Assembly: GCA_038025085.1 (NCBI GenBank)
Contig: CM076147.1
Coordinates: forward strand, 11,342,501-11,406,500
Length of the DNA: 64,000 nucleotides
Source of the DNA: Tetragonia tetragonoides
Taxonomy: Eukaryota > Streptophyta > Magnoliopsida > Caryophyllales > Aizoaceae
Reading direction: 5' to 3'
A model generated the notes under the pieces. It made no database searches. It had not been told where the DNA came from and saw only the letters and a list, made by a program, of their open reading frames with translations. The position numbers and the translations under genes were made by a program. This document shows, in pieces, positions 10,863 through 22,699 of this stretch (position 1 is its first letter; every line of letters starts with the position of its first letter).

Positions 10863-11523
10863 TGGTTATGACCTACTCGAGGAGCTACAGGTGTTGATGC
10901 AGCGGTACAAAATATCCTAACCTAAGGTATGGGGATGAAATGGACAACTTTGAACGTAGCGGACAAGGAACCGACTCATTTTGAAAAAGCCCCTAGTTGG
11001 GAAGTCTGTGTACCAGCCTACAAGAAAGGCGATGAGTATGACCTCTAGACGACTGACCAAAGAGCGCTTACATGAGAAACAATGCTATAAATTCTCAGAA
11101 ACTTTAGTTGCCTCAAGATACTGAATTTGTTTTATATTTTTTATGGTTGCCCTAACTTTTGTCTAGGCCGCTTTTTCGGGTTTTCAACCTACCGGACTCA
11201 TTTTTTTTTAGCCTTAGATGAGAATGGTGGAATGGGAAAACTCCGTATGATCATGTGACAAAGTGGTTGTCGTGGCCGAACCTCCTTGAGGTTTCCTACG
11301 TATCCAGTTTATGGAATCAGGCCAACGTAGTTCAGGACTACACAATTGAATGGTCGTACCTCTTGGAGGGCTTTAGGGTTGTAATGTCAGGCTGGGTTAA
11401 GGTGTCAAAGAAAGGATAAAGGCTCAAAGAAACCCAATGTAAATCCCCTCCCTAAAGTATGCTAGATGGTATAGAAGTTTGTGATCTGGGCAAGGTGGCT
11501 AAGGGACCTATGTTTAGGTAATG
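10863..11523 (-). other. 3' non-coding region of A2, post-integrase side
   Basis: No gene is seen. The block near 11270-11325 is the reverse complement of the post-integrase block at 7412-7460. A2 therefore kept the sequence after integrase while losing protease, RT and integrase themselves. The region ends at the CACTA terminus at 11524. Confidence 0.55.
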
Positions 11524-13740
11524 CACTACAAGAAAACTTGTTTTTGACAACGACAAAAGTCATTGCAAAAAATAGCATGTCGTTGCGAAAAATATTTTTC
11601 CCAACGACTTTTGTCGTAGCAGGGTCGTTGCGTGTCAGGGAGTTACAAAGGACTAACGCAACGACTTCTGTCTTTGCAAAAAATGTATGTTTTGCAATGA
11701 CTTTGGTCATTGCGATAAATATGTCGTTGCCATACCTAGTCATATTCTAATTCTAAATGGACATATATTGCAACGAATTAAGTCGTTGCTAATGATATAT
11801 ATTTTTATTGTAACGACAAATGTCGTTGCTAAAAACTTGCTGGATGTCATTATGGATTATATTTTGCAATAAAATTTGTCGTTGCGATAAATATTTCATA
11901 AATTAAAAAAAAAAATGGAAATAGGTATGCACAAATTGGATTCTGACATTAACGCAATTATGCTCCATAACAAAACCTTTATCATAAATGTAAGTACAAT
12001 ATACATACAAGATCTCCTTACCAAAAAATAAATAAAGTACATAAAGATCTCATAATCCTTGACCAAAAAAATACATTTAAACAACCAAGAAGATAGCTCC
12101 ATTCTGATTAGAGCTCCACTTTACTATCTTTGTAGCTTCTAGGCACATCATTGCTTCTGCAATAGTAATTAATGGCTGACCATCTGACATCTGCTGTAAT
12201 AGTAATTATTCTAATACATCATCTGTTGAAAAAATATTAGAGGATTTTCAAACTATATGTATCCAAATAGATATACTTTGAAAATGGAAAAAGAGCCCAA
12301 ATGTATCAGAATTTCCGAAAACCCATATAGCATTTGCGTAAATGAACTTTATGGAGCTTGAACAAAAATGGCCTAAGGAGTTTGAATAAAAAAAGAACCT
12401 TAATGTGTGTAAGAATTGAGTGAAAGTACTGAATTACGTGACCGTATGTAATGTACTAATATTTGTCGTGTATGCACAAATGAAGTGACAGCGTAGCACA
12501 ACAATTCTATCATTAGCTAGGCAACCAAACAAAATCATAGATAGGCAACTTAAGAAGTGTGAAATGAAAACATGGTTAGATGTGTGACATCAGATCTGAA
12601 ATTAAGTTAAAAAAACCAGTCACAACTCACAGGCATCTCAGATTCACCAACTTAAGTGCATAAAAACTTATTCTATCTAACCTCATTTCCCCACTATTGT
12701 ATGAATACTTTTCCTTGTATTTCAAGCTCTGTATCATGAAAAAATCAAGCTCAAAGCCTCAACAGTAAGGAATCAAGCATTTTATCAACCAATTCGTACC
12801 AAAAGTACTCATATTTCATCCAACACATAGCTAATGAGGTAGCAACTAAATCACGTATATGTACTCATTAGAACAGACATGAAAGCACATTGTATCATGA
12901 AGAAATCTTTAAAATAATCACTTCCACGTTCAAACAGATCACTGGGATTTGGAACTAAAGATAAAGAATAAAGAGAGTCATACGTTGTCGTAAACTTACA
13001 AAGGCATACAGAGGTAAAGTCAACCATTCAATGCAGCTGCTTGACATAAACAACCAAATATCATACATGGTGCAGAAAAGCCAGGACATGAAACTGTACA
13101 AGAGCAGCGCGTGATTGAACAGCTTATTGAACCTCGTCATTGAACAGCTTATCTTAGGGTTTGTCTGTTAAAGCATCACAACATATAGGTTAGAAATACC
13201 AACAAAACGATTGATGCTGAAACAAATGCAAAGGGCTTCTACATAAATTAAGCTAGAATAAGCGTAAAATCACTCAATTTCTACTCAAAACTTGGAAAAT
13301 TTACTGTTTTTGTTTGTAGAAAATATACCTAGTCCAGAATACGCTTGCCACTGCAGCCCATCACCACTAGTTCGTCTTTCACATCGCGTGCCATTGCTTT
13401 CAGTGTTCACGAACAGAGTTCAAGTTCTTTAGACCCTGAATTAGGACAAAATCAGGCATAGAAAATTCAGAATATCAGATCACAAAAAGAGGATAAAATC
13501 ATGCTAAAATAGCCCTTGTAGTTACGCACGAATGAATCAGCTCTGACTGGTCCACCTTCAGTTCCAACTTGTTTACAAATTTTTCTATGTAATTCCATCA
13601 TTTTCACATGCAAAAATCAGAATCAAACAGCCAATGGTCTCGTTGCAGACCTGAAAACAGAATGTATATCCTCAACACACATATGTCACCGTTTGGTTGT
13701 ACTTAGTGTTTGCAGTTTCTTGGATCTTTGATCGATCTCG
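11524..13740 (+). mobile_element. One-ended CACTA (En/Spm-type) transposon fragment
   Basis: The left end reads CACTACAAGAAAAC, the typical plant CACTA terminus. It is followed to about 11895 by many short subterminal repeats in both orientations (motifs such as CAACGAC and GTCGTTGC, around 11545, 11580, 11610, 11660, 11780, 11830 and 11880). No matching right terminus was found, so the right limit is only a guess. From 11900 to 13740 I see no transposase or other domain, only AT-rich sequence with short frames. It sits inside A2 where pol should be. The three bases before the terminus are ATG. Confidence 0.65.
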
Positions 13741-14400
13741 AATTTTTTTTTTAATTTTTTTTTTTGCTCTTGAACTTTCGAGTTCTTTTTTTTTTTTTTT
13801 TTTTTTTTTTGCATTTCCCTCGGTGGCTTTTTTTTGTAGGTCGGTCCACCTTGCCTAGAAGGTTGCTTCTATTCCAATGTCGCACACACCCATTTCCTGG
13901 GTAAGCATGATGTGGTTAAGAATTGAAAAGGCTATGTGTTTAAGGCTCAAAGGGTTGCAAGTGGTAATGATGTATAGGGTGGTAAAGGATAGTGATGTGA
14001 GGTGCCAAATAAAAGCCTCCTATCCTCGGCATGGACGGTTCAACTATATGTCCTCTATGGGGATGATCATTAGGGAGTTTTTTTTTTTATGTTTTCCACA
14101 ATGAAGGCTCCTTTTTTTGATTTTTTTTTTTTATTCCGTCATAGGCAACTTAAGTTCGTCATAGGATTGAACAAAGAACAATGATGGGAATCAAAATGCA
14201 ATCTTTATTGAATCGTAGAAAAGCATTACACGAGAAATAAGCTAGACTCTATGGACGAATTGAAAAGACAGACTAAACATCATTAGACTTGACTGGACTC
14301 AACTAGACTTGCACACTAGGAGACTTCGACTCTCTTCAACTTCTCGAGCACCGGCTGTTTGAGAGGGATATGGAGGACAACCCCCGCTGTAGATTCTAGC
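13741..14400. other. T-rich and unassigned sequence inside A2
   Basis: Long T runs occur at about 13746-13765, 13787-13810 and 14080-14135. The frame at 13877-14104 (+) resembles nothing I know. From 14160 to 14400 the minus strand continues the damaged gag 3' flank without a readable domain. Confidence 0.5.
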
Positions 14401-15414
14401 GTTGTTCACGACTTAAGTGGAATTCTTAAGAATGTTATCTTCAATTAGGATGCCCACAGCATAGACCCGGTTTTAGGAGTCAATTGATTGATACTTGAGG
14501 TGCTTCTTGTAAGAAGGTTGCAGGTTCTTGATGAGTTGGCAGATTTGATGAGTTTGCGAAGGTCGCTCAACCAGTTCGGCTATCTTTAGCTTCCAACGCC
14601 TAAAGAAGGCAATGAATCCCTCATCTTCTTCTTGTTTGGTGATCTCTAACTCTCGAAGAGTCATAGGTAGAGCAACATTTTCCTTGTAGCATGCAAGGAA
14701 GACTGTACTGAAATATGACCAAGTGCGCTAGTCCTCCAAATTCAAGGTGTAGAACCAACGACGAGTTGGGGCATCTTTAGTCTGTGGGAACAAGTGAATG
14801 AGGATATTTTTGTCAACTCCTCTTAAACCCATGACAGTAGTGAAGGCTTTGAGGTGGTCTTGTGGATTATGAGTACCAGTGAATGTCGGAACCTCGGGCA
14901 TGGAGAATTTGGCTGGAAGCTTGCCCTTGACATTGGGATTGACTTTACCAACATTAGCATGGTAGTTGGCAAATAGGCCGCTGTTTTCGAGCACAGAATT
15001 AATCTTAGCCAACTTGGCATTTGATTCTTCTTCCTCAGAGTCGGAGTCAGAGAGGATTCTTGCTTCATCATCTTTCTTCTTTTCCAAATCTTTAACCTTG
15101 AGTCGCACCCTTTCCAACTCACTCATGAGCTCATCAAGCCTCTCGTCGGTGGTTTTGACCATAGTGAAGTTTGGGGGAGTGATTGGTGAGGTAAGGGATG
15201 TATTGAGTGGCGGCGAGCTTTGTGGTGGTGATGGATGATGTGGTGATGACCTTCTGGAATGTGGTGGTGTCTTGGAGGTAGCTTGTATACGAACCAATCT
15301 TCCGGATGATCGAGCCCAACCTTTGTGTCCGTAATTCTTCCTCGAGCCCCCAATCCTTAACACAAGTCTCAACTTAGAAAGATGCCAAAGAAATGACTTG
15401 AAACAAAGAATCAT
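14401..15414 (-). pseudogene. gag: Broken, truncated gag of element A2
   Basis: This gag is parallel to that of A1. The likely start is within the open frame 15414-14728, at the Met of MetValLysThrThrAspGluArg (near 15163). The frame carries the charged coiled-coil-like N-terminus, the LysGlyLysLeuProAlaLys boundary and the capsid region. It meets a TAG near 14728, continues in frame to about 14473 (GlnTyrGlnSerIleAspSer equivalent) and is frameshifted after that. The zinc knuckle is missing. It is followed by unrelated sequence and the CACTA fragment instead of protease and RT, so A2 was gag-only or deleted in pol. Confidence 0.82.
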
Positions 15415-16264
15415 GATTTTTTTAGAACGAAGACACTCGATAGCTCCTAAGGTGAATGAATCTAAGGACGTCTATATGAACTCGAATGCGTGATGGGAAA
15501 CCATAAAGAGAAAAAGAATCTAAGGACGTCTATACAAATTTTTTTTTGTCGAATCTGAATTACATCAAAACAATAAAGAGAAAAAAAAAGAAAAATAAAA
15601 AAAAAAAGGTGGGAGAGGGGAATTGGAGAGACTGACTCTTTTTTTTTTTTTTTTTTTTTTTGCTAAAAGGTCCCAGAAAATTGTTCATGACTTCGACGCT
15701 ATATAAAAATATATCATCGGGGAAACAAGTGCTCATTGGATAAAATTCTCGCACTATTTTTGGGCATTAGGAACTACCTAAAAATAAAAGAAAAAGACTC
15801 CTAGCACGTAAGTACATGTTGGCACATAGTCACATTATTCATGCATTCAGGCAAGCATTATAACAACGCAGTTTACAGGCAAACATGTGATTAGACGGGC
15901 ATTAAAACAACACATGCACAACAACCAAGCGAATGCACGAATGTGGGGTAGAGGCTTTTCGCTCCTGTGAGGTTAGCACAACAAATTACAATTTCCGTTC
16001 GGCGGATGGTCGACACATCAATTGTAATCCTTTTTCACCAACAAGAGTCGATGAGTCGTGGGTTAGGAAGCGTCGGTTTGCACGATAGGACAACTGTATA
16101 TTCCTTTAGATATACGGGTTGTCTACGAGTTGCGACACAAACTTCCTCGAGGGTCGATAAGGGTCAAAAGGTTGTGCCAAAGCACATGCAAATGATGCAA
16201 TATATGGAACATATTATTAAACAATTAAGCAAACTTGACTTTCGAGTCTCACCCTCTTAAATAA
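15415..16264 (-). other. 5' leader of element A2, no gene
   Basis: The reverse complement matches the leader of A1 (1700-2612), including a low-complexity A/T tract (15540-15660). There is no coding signal. Confidence 0.65.
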
Positions 16265-16265
16265 A

Positions 16266-16283
16266 TCCCCAGTGAAGTCGCCA
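16266..16283 (-). other. Primer-binding site of element A2
   Basis: The reverse complement reads TGGCGACTTCACTGGGGA, the same as the PBS of A1. It lies next to the 5' LTR at 16285 and fixes the orientation of A2 as minus. Confidence 0.82.
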
Positions 16284-16284
16284 C

Positions 16285-17080
16285 AGTAAGGACCCGGGAT
16301 TTCTACGGCCATAGAGTGCATCCTTATAGAAAATTTGTAAGTTGGGGGCTTTAGATAAGTTCAAGGGACCATCGAGTTAGAAAAGCTTTTGTAAAGACTT
16401 GAATTGAATAAAAACCATGAAAGAGGTCACAAATCTGCTATCGGCGATTTATCGAAGGGACAAACCGAAGGGACAACCCAATTGCGCGATAAGTGAACTG
16501 ATCATGTTTTTAGAAAGACTCCCGCTCATATAGAACATATGAGTACCCAAGAATAAAGGGTTCGGGGGCGAAGGTACGAGGTGGGAAGGTGTTAGGCACC
16601 CAACTCGCCCATATTATGACGGCCTCTACTAACTCAAGTTTGCTTAATAATTTAAAGACATAATTCCCATGCAAAACCGGATAAACAACCTAGACTAAGA
16701 CTATTAATTGGTTCATCACAAGCATCACGACATTTATTTTTAACCCTTGTTTAGAATGACGACATCCAGTCTATTTTAATTTTCTAGAGGAATTTTAGTG
16801 TTCCGAAAAATATGAAAAGACCGTTTTACCTTTGGACGGTAAAAGAAGGTTCTACCCTTGGTTCACAACTTGGCGGCCGGGAGTTGGAAAAAGGCATGAG
16901 AGGTGTCGTTGGAAAGCTCTTGAACGGGGCTTTTGAATGAGACTAGATTAAAGGAGTGTTTAGAGGAAAAACCTGAGAGCTTATCTTAACTATTAAAGCA
17001 AAAATAGCGTTCAAGTTTATAAATCTCTCCTTTCATCATCGGGCTTTTGCGGAGAAATATGAATGCACTTTTTTGGCATC
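16285..17080 (-). repeat. 5' LTR of A2 with internal deletion, cut by element B1
   Basis: This family A LTR on the minus strand is only about 796 bp. About 455 bp, equivalent to roughly 8236-8692 of the other LTR, is missing at the junction near 16755 (TTTAGAATGACG). The missing part includes the TATA region, so this copy probably lost its promoter. Its outer end lacks the last bases (expected CTACA) because the B1 LTR begins at 17081. The terminal TG is changed to AG. Confidence 0.8.
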
Positions 17081-18480
17081 TGTAGACACCCTAATCGGTT
17101 CTCATCCCCTGGCACCGCAACGCCCGATGATGATGGTAATGGATTACCATGGACGCAAGTAGAAAAGGACATTGCTCGGAAGATTTGGGTCAAAACCGCT
17201 CAATCCCGACCCCCTTGGTTAGCCCAAGGGCAATTTCGTAATTTACTGAGCACAAAAAGTCAAAAACCCTAGTCACACGCGCGCCGTCAGGTCCAGCGGC
17301 TCTCGCTACCTGCCCGGCGGCCAGCGCGTGACAACGTGGGCCTTCTGGCCAGCCCCTAGGCCCAGCGGCCAGTCCTCCGTGTGGCCGCTAGCCCGGTTTT
17401 TTTGGCTGGGCCGAGTTGTGGCGCCGGGTTTCTTACCCTAAGCCCCAAAATCCGTCCCCCAACTCTATAAATACTCCTCTTCACCCTCTTTTGCAAAAAG
17501 TCAGTCAGTTCATAATTTTGAGAGCATTGAGCGCACAAATTACCCCAAATCAAAGAGAATTCAGAAATCTGAAGATCCGAGCAAGCATTACACCTAGCCT
17601 AGCACCCAAGATCGACGAGCAATTCCAATTCTACTAGTCCCGTTCGAATAGAACGTCCAGGTTAACCATCCTGAGGGCCTAAACTCTTTCTTAAATCTCT
17701 TGTTTACTATTTATCAATCATGTTTTATTTAGCTTTTGATTATGGATGAATAAATTTGCATGCTTTGGGTTCTGTATATAATTATGCATGTTTAGTTTAT
17801 AAAGTTAGCATCTTTTTTATTAGTTATGCAAGTTTGCATCTTTTTGTAGTTTTTGCATGTATATAGTAGCCTCCTAGGTTTATTTTAGCATAAAGTTAAT
17901 ATCTTTGCATTGTTCTTCTTTTGAAGTTACTAACAATTTTATTGATGTGCATATACAATGCTTGACGCGTTTAGCAAAGTGCAGTAGGTTGGAGCATTAA
18001 TTTAATGCTTTATATTTTGTTTATGCTTGTTAATAGTATGCATGTAAATTGGATATAAATTGTGCGAAGTGGTAAAATAGGTAATTTGGTTGTCTTTAAC
18101 CCGCCTGGTTAATTTAGGATCTTGGACGATCGGACTTGTATGGAACCATATAGTATAAATAAATATTTGATATGGATAAGTTTAGTAGAGGCCGTTTATA
18201 CGGGCGATTTAGATGAGATTCGTTTTGTTTATTTCGTACCTACACCCCCGAACTCAATATTTAGTCGCAATGGGCATGAGTCAATTCCCAATAGGAATTG
18301 GGTGCACTTTTGATGGTTTCCAATTGTTTCCTTAAAAATTGGTGGCGGCTTCTTATTTGCAAATTGTTATTCCCCATAATTAAATTAAATTGCATATGAC
18401 GTATTATTAAGAACCATTAATCCCAATCGAATAAAATCACGATTTTAATGGAGAGCCGGGAAGAGGCGAGGGTTCTTACA
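17081..18480 (+). repeat. 5' LTR of Tat-type element B1 (family B)
   Basis: It starts TGTAGACACCC and ends GGTTCTTACA, 1400 bp, directly followed by a PBS. The TATA box lies at 17465-17472. U3 is GC-rich (17280-17400). A second family B LTR, solo and inverted, lies at 61303-62762. B1 has no 3' LTR in this window because it is interrupted at 25688. Confidence 0.86.
17465..17472 (+). promoter_or_regulatory. TATA box of family B LTR
   Basis: TATAAATA follows a GC-rich U3. The solo family B LTR has the same element inverted near 62411-62418. Confidence 0.65.
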
Positions 18481-18481
18481 G

Positions 18482-18499
18482 TGGCGACTCCACTGGGGA
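18482..18499 (+). other. Primer-binding site of element B1
   Basis: TGGCGACTCCACTGGGGA follows the LTR by one base. It differs from the family A PBS at one position. Confidence 0.85.
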
Positions 18500-19697
18500 C
18501 AAATAACAAGAGGGTGTAATTCGAACACTTATCCATGTCAATAATTTATTTTAGCTATTTGGTTCAATTACCGTATGTGTTTATTTTCTTTGCTCTTGCA
18601 TCCATATCATTCATATTGCATGCGTTATCATCGCAAGATGTCAAAAGACATCACCTCTCCATAAACAGGAACTACCCTTTGGAACATTGTCTATGACTTA
18701 GGCCAGTGACCCACTCGGTCCGAATTACCTTTGCACATAGTCGTGTTCCACCCCATGGCATTTACATGTTTCCATTCGAGATGTGTAAAACGGTACGTCT
18801 AGTCTTACTATGCACCCCATAGATGACGAAACGCATCCGGCCGTGGGTTACCATATCCAACCATAGATTGTGTCAACTATTGCATTATGTCCCATAGTCC
18901 ATATCAAGGTGCTAATTGATTTATTTACCGTATTATGATTGATTGTTTCCTTGCTATTTGATTAGTTTCCATAGAATAATAGGATTAGATCCCCTTTAGG
19001 ATTCCTTTTTTGAGTCCTGGTTAGGGAAGGTTTCCCTTTTTGTTTGCTTGTGCGTTTTGTCAAGTTTACAAATAGAGTCTAGGATCCTTTTCTTTTTAGG
19101 AAGTAGAATCCCTGTATGACTCCGATGACTCTAGTGATCATGTTAGGAAGACGTTCTTTTCCCTAAGAATTAGATTGCATGCAAATAATATATTCCCGTC
19201 AATGATCTTTCACCAAATAAAAAAAAAGAGTCCAATTTTATTCCATATGCAAGTCAATAGTACATCTCCTTTCCTTAAATTAGGGAATTTCATCCCATAT
19301 GCAAGTCAAGAGTATTTATAATCCTAATAAAGTCGAAAGATCATTGACTAGAATATGCTATTTACATAAAATCACGTCTTTCCCAAAAGATCACCATGTT
19401 GAGGATTAGTGCTAGATTCTCTTCCCACATTTGGTTTTAAAATAAAAATCTTTATTCTGTGGAGTTTCCCATTTATTTCCTATTTTCTTAAACGGGTCGT
19501 TTTATTTCCAGAATTGGTACGAGTAAAGATCCCGGTCCTAGGGAGTGGGAGAGGGACGAGTCCAACAAGAGGTTAGTCCGCAAGTTGTCGTTGAACCTTC
19601 ACCACAAGCACAGTTCATGGGCCCCATTTGGTTCGATTACCTTCGCACACCGCCATTGTAACCTCGAGCCTCACCACCTAGTTCACCTAAGTCCGAT
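18500..19697 (+). other. 5' leader of element B1, no gene
   Basis: This is a leader of about 1.2 kb with no conserved frame. It includes a near-repeat around 19220-19310 (CCATATGCAAGTCAA twice). A short acidic frame near 19100 was not supported. Confidence 0.6.
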
Positions 19698-21281
19698 ATG
19701 TCTGGAGACGTTGAGAAAACCGCTGACCCAAAGATTGACGACCTTTTAGCCCATATGGCCGCTATGAATGCTAGATTCACTGATATGGAAGCCCCGTGTC
19801 GCTAAGTTGGATCCCCCTACTAGGGATGATGATGAGCCCGAGCCCGATGAGGAAAAGGCTAAACCCTCCAATAAAGGGTCCAAGAACTCCAAGGCAAACT
19901 GAACAGGCTTGAATCTGTCCTTAGCAAAAGTCGTGTCTTTAACGACATGATCCTCAATTCTGAAGGCTATGCTCCCCACATCAAGGGAAAATTACCCACT
20001 AAGTTTTCCATGCCTGAAGTTCCCACTTTCAAAGGAACCGATGATCCACAAGATCATATTAGAGCTTTCACTACTGCATTGGGCGTTAGAAGCATTGAAC
20101 AAGAGCTATATGTTCACCTCTTTCCCCAAACTTTGGATCCTGCTGTCAGGGCCTGGTTCTTCAAATTGCCCACCCAAAAGTTGCAAAAATGGGAGGATTT
20201 ATCTACTTTGTTCCTCGAATGGTATGCCGACAATGTCTTGCCTCCCATGACATTGAGAGAATTGGATATCACCAAACAAGGTGACAAAGAAGGGTTCACC
20301 AATATCGTGAGAAGGGGGAGAACTAAGGTTGCTAAAATGATTGATCGCCCATCTAAAAGGGATCAAATTAGAATGCTAGTCCAAAATTTGGCATCTGAGT
20401 ACCGCGAACACATGAAATTTCAACCCATAACCACCTATGCCCAACTAACTGAAGTAGGCATGGCCATTGAGGATGACCAACTCCAAAGAGGAAAGAACAA
20501 GGTCACTTACAACAACAATACAAGTGGGTATAAGGATAATAAGTACATTAATACCAACCATGCCTCCACAAGTAGAGGAAATGAGGTGAACGCCATTGCT
20601 GACACGCGTCCAAGAAGGTATACTCCCCTCGGAATGCCTTATGTCAAGGCCTTAGACAAATTGATCAAAGGAGACTATCTATATCCGATTGGGCCTACTC
20701 CCGATCCACCTGTAGAGAAAAGATCACCGTATTGGAACGAGTCTGCATTCTACAAATACCATAGGGGGCGTGGACATGATACTGAAAAGTGTTACACTCT
20801 CAAGGATAAAATCAAGGATTTGTTCGATAATGGCACTATACAATTGCCTAAAGATGCGGCGCCACCCAGCAACAATAATAATCCCCTCGGCAATTCTTTT
20901 ATCATTGACATAGAAGAAGGGTTCGATCCCTCTTATCTGATCAGTCCTATTGGGCAAGCCATACCACCATACCCAAGCCCAAGGCCCACGCTGGACGTTT
21001 GCGGCCTGTGGGATAGTGATGAGGAAGATAATGGGTCACATATTGATCCAGAAGACGTGCTGACTCCTCAAGTCCGTGATATGGCCAATGGCAAGGCTTG
21101 GTATGACATCTCCGATGATGAGAAAGAAGAGGATGATAAAGCCCTCAACTACCTGACAAGATCAGAACGCCAGTTCAGGCCCGAAAACATCTGTATGGAT
21201 CCATCCCAAATCCAACCCGTAGAGCCTGTAACAATCCCCAATAGGGATTCGGCCCAAAGAGAAATGGCAAAAAGAGGATGA
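19698..21281 (+). pseudogene. gag: gag of element B1, frameshifted near its start
   Basis: The ATG at 19698 opens MetSerGlyAspValGluLysThrAla. A shift near 19790 and another near 19900 precede a 444-codon open stretch (19947-21281). That stretch contains the capsid-type region (to about 20500), the zinc-finger region (about 20745-20805) and an acidic C-terminus. In the finger the first Cys of CX2HX4HX4C is Tyr (PheTyrLysTyrHisArgGlyArgGlyHis). The order matches A1. Despite the early shifts this is the longest open gag of the Tat type in the window. Confidence 0.85.
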
Positions 21282-21282
21282 T

Positions 21283-22623
21283 GTGACCAACATCCTCAAA
21301 CAACTACAAAGAACAAAAGCTGATATATCCATCTGGCAACTGTTGACCACTTCTATCACTTATAGAAGGGTCGTGCTAGAAGCCTTGAATGCAACCACCA
21401 TTTCTCCAAATGCCACCCCTGAAGAGGTAGACAACCTCCTGGTTCAAGGAAAGTCATCCACACCCGTCACTTTGTCTGATAAAGACCTTCCACCTGAAGC
21501 CATTCTCCACAACAAAGCCCTTTATCTGACCGTAATCTGTCAACAACGACAGGTCCCTATGACTTTAGTGGACAATGGCTCGGTTGTAAATGTGTGCCTT
21601 TGAGGACTGCTGAACACCTCAAAATAGATTGCAACAACCTCGCGCATTCCGCACAAGGGCTAAGGGCTTATGATAATTCCAAGAGGAATGTATTGGGTAC
21701 TTTCTCCATGAATATCAATATTAGGCCCATCGAGAAAATGGTTCAGTTCCATGTAATTGACATTCCAGGCACCACTTTGGGCCCTCATCCCAAGGTAGCT
21801 CAAATCTGCAGGAATACCAAGATCAAAAATGATCTATTTGGGTTGGGCTACAGGCCCACAAGGCAAGAAGTTAGAGCCTACATAACCAAGGAAATTGCTA
21901 AGAAAAGAGCCCGCGCAGCCAACAAACCTGTTCCATACAACATGGATCCTTATCCCCTTACCCTCAATGGACAATTACTTCAAGAAGGCGACCCATATCC
22001 TTACTATGGATTCCTTGAACCGTACACAATTAACGGGATTCACCAAAGATTGGGCTAATGACATGGCACCCAACGATTTCGGACTACTATTTGGCGAAGA
22101 ACGTCGCCAATACGACGAGACAACAACCAAACTTCCCCCTACTTTGCTTTTTAATGAAGGTTTCGACCCGTCCAAGCTGATCGCCCCAATCGGGCCCGAC
22201 CGGACCACCTGGACGCACGAGACAAAGTGGACTCCAATCAAGGGAGCCAAGTACAAGTTCACGATTCGCAACGGTCCTACAGAGGGGCCCATTTCTGATT
22301 CTGAGTCTGATTCCGAGTCCGAGTCCGAGTCTGATTCTGAGTCTGTTATCCTAGAAGAGTCGGGTAGTCCACCCCAGTCTATTCCTGCTATTACTAAGGT
22401 CCTTAGTGATGACCTCATTGATGTATTGTCCGCTTCTATTAATATTATGAGTGTCAATTTTGCTTACTCGGATTGCCTCATTGCTAATAATTCAGAGGAT
22501 ACAACGGAATTGCCAAAAGAAGTCATCAAAGCATTAATCGAACATGAACAAAAGACTTCAATAGTCGAAGAAACAGAGACAATAATATTGCAGCTAATGA
22601 CGAGCCTCGCCACGTGCAAATAG
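21283..22623 (+). pseudogene. pol: Protease and downstream linker of element B1 (broken)
   Basis: The protease active site reads MetThrLeuValAspAsnGlySer, followed by AsnValCys and then a stop/frameshift near 21603. The next frame continues ProLeuArgThrAla...AlaTyrAspAsnSer. The C-terminal protease half (the LeuLeuLeuGlyArgPro part seen in A1) is missing, and the frame jumps to a stretch with PheGlyLeuGlyTyrArgProThr, the tail of the G-patch-like module. Beyond 22058 another frame (to 22623) carries a Ser/Asp/Glu repeat (about 22296-22345) and the motif HisGluGlnLysThrSerIle, which also precedes the RT junction in the derivative at 35.7 kb. Confidence 0.75.
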
Positions 22624-22699
22624 GCTTGTCTTTAACATCTAATGAACGCGATGCAAGCCCGCAACATTGCCTAGCATACCATCCCAACGGAATTATACG

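Noticed and set aside
13685..13710. Possible right end of the CACTA fragment (TTGTACTTAGTG)
   Set aside because: It does not match the left terminus beyond CACTA-like bases, there is no 3-bp duplication with ATG, and no subterminal repeats precede it.
15967..16260. 97-codon plus-strand ORF in the A2 leader
   Set aside because: Antisense to the untranslated leader; not kept in the leaders of A1 or A3.
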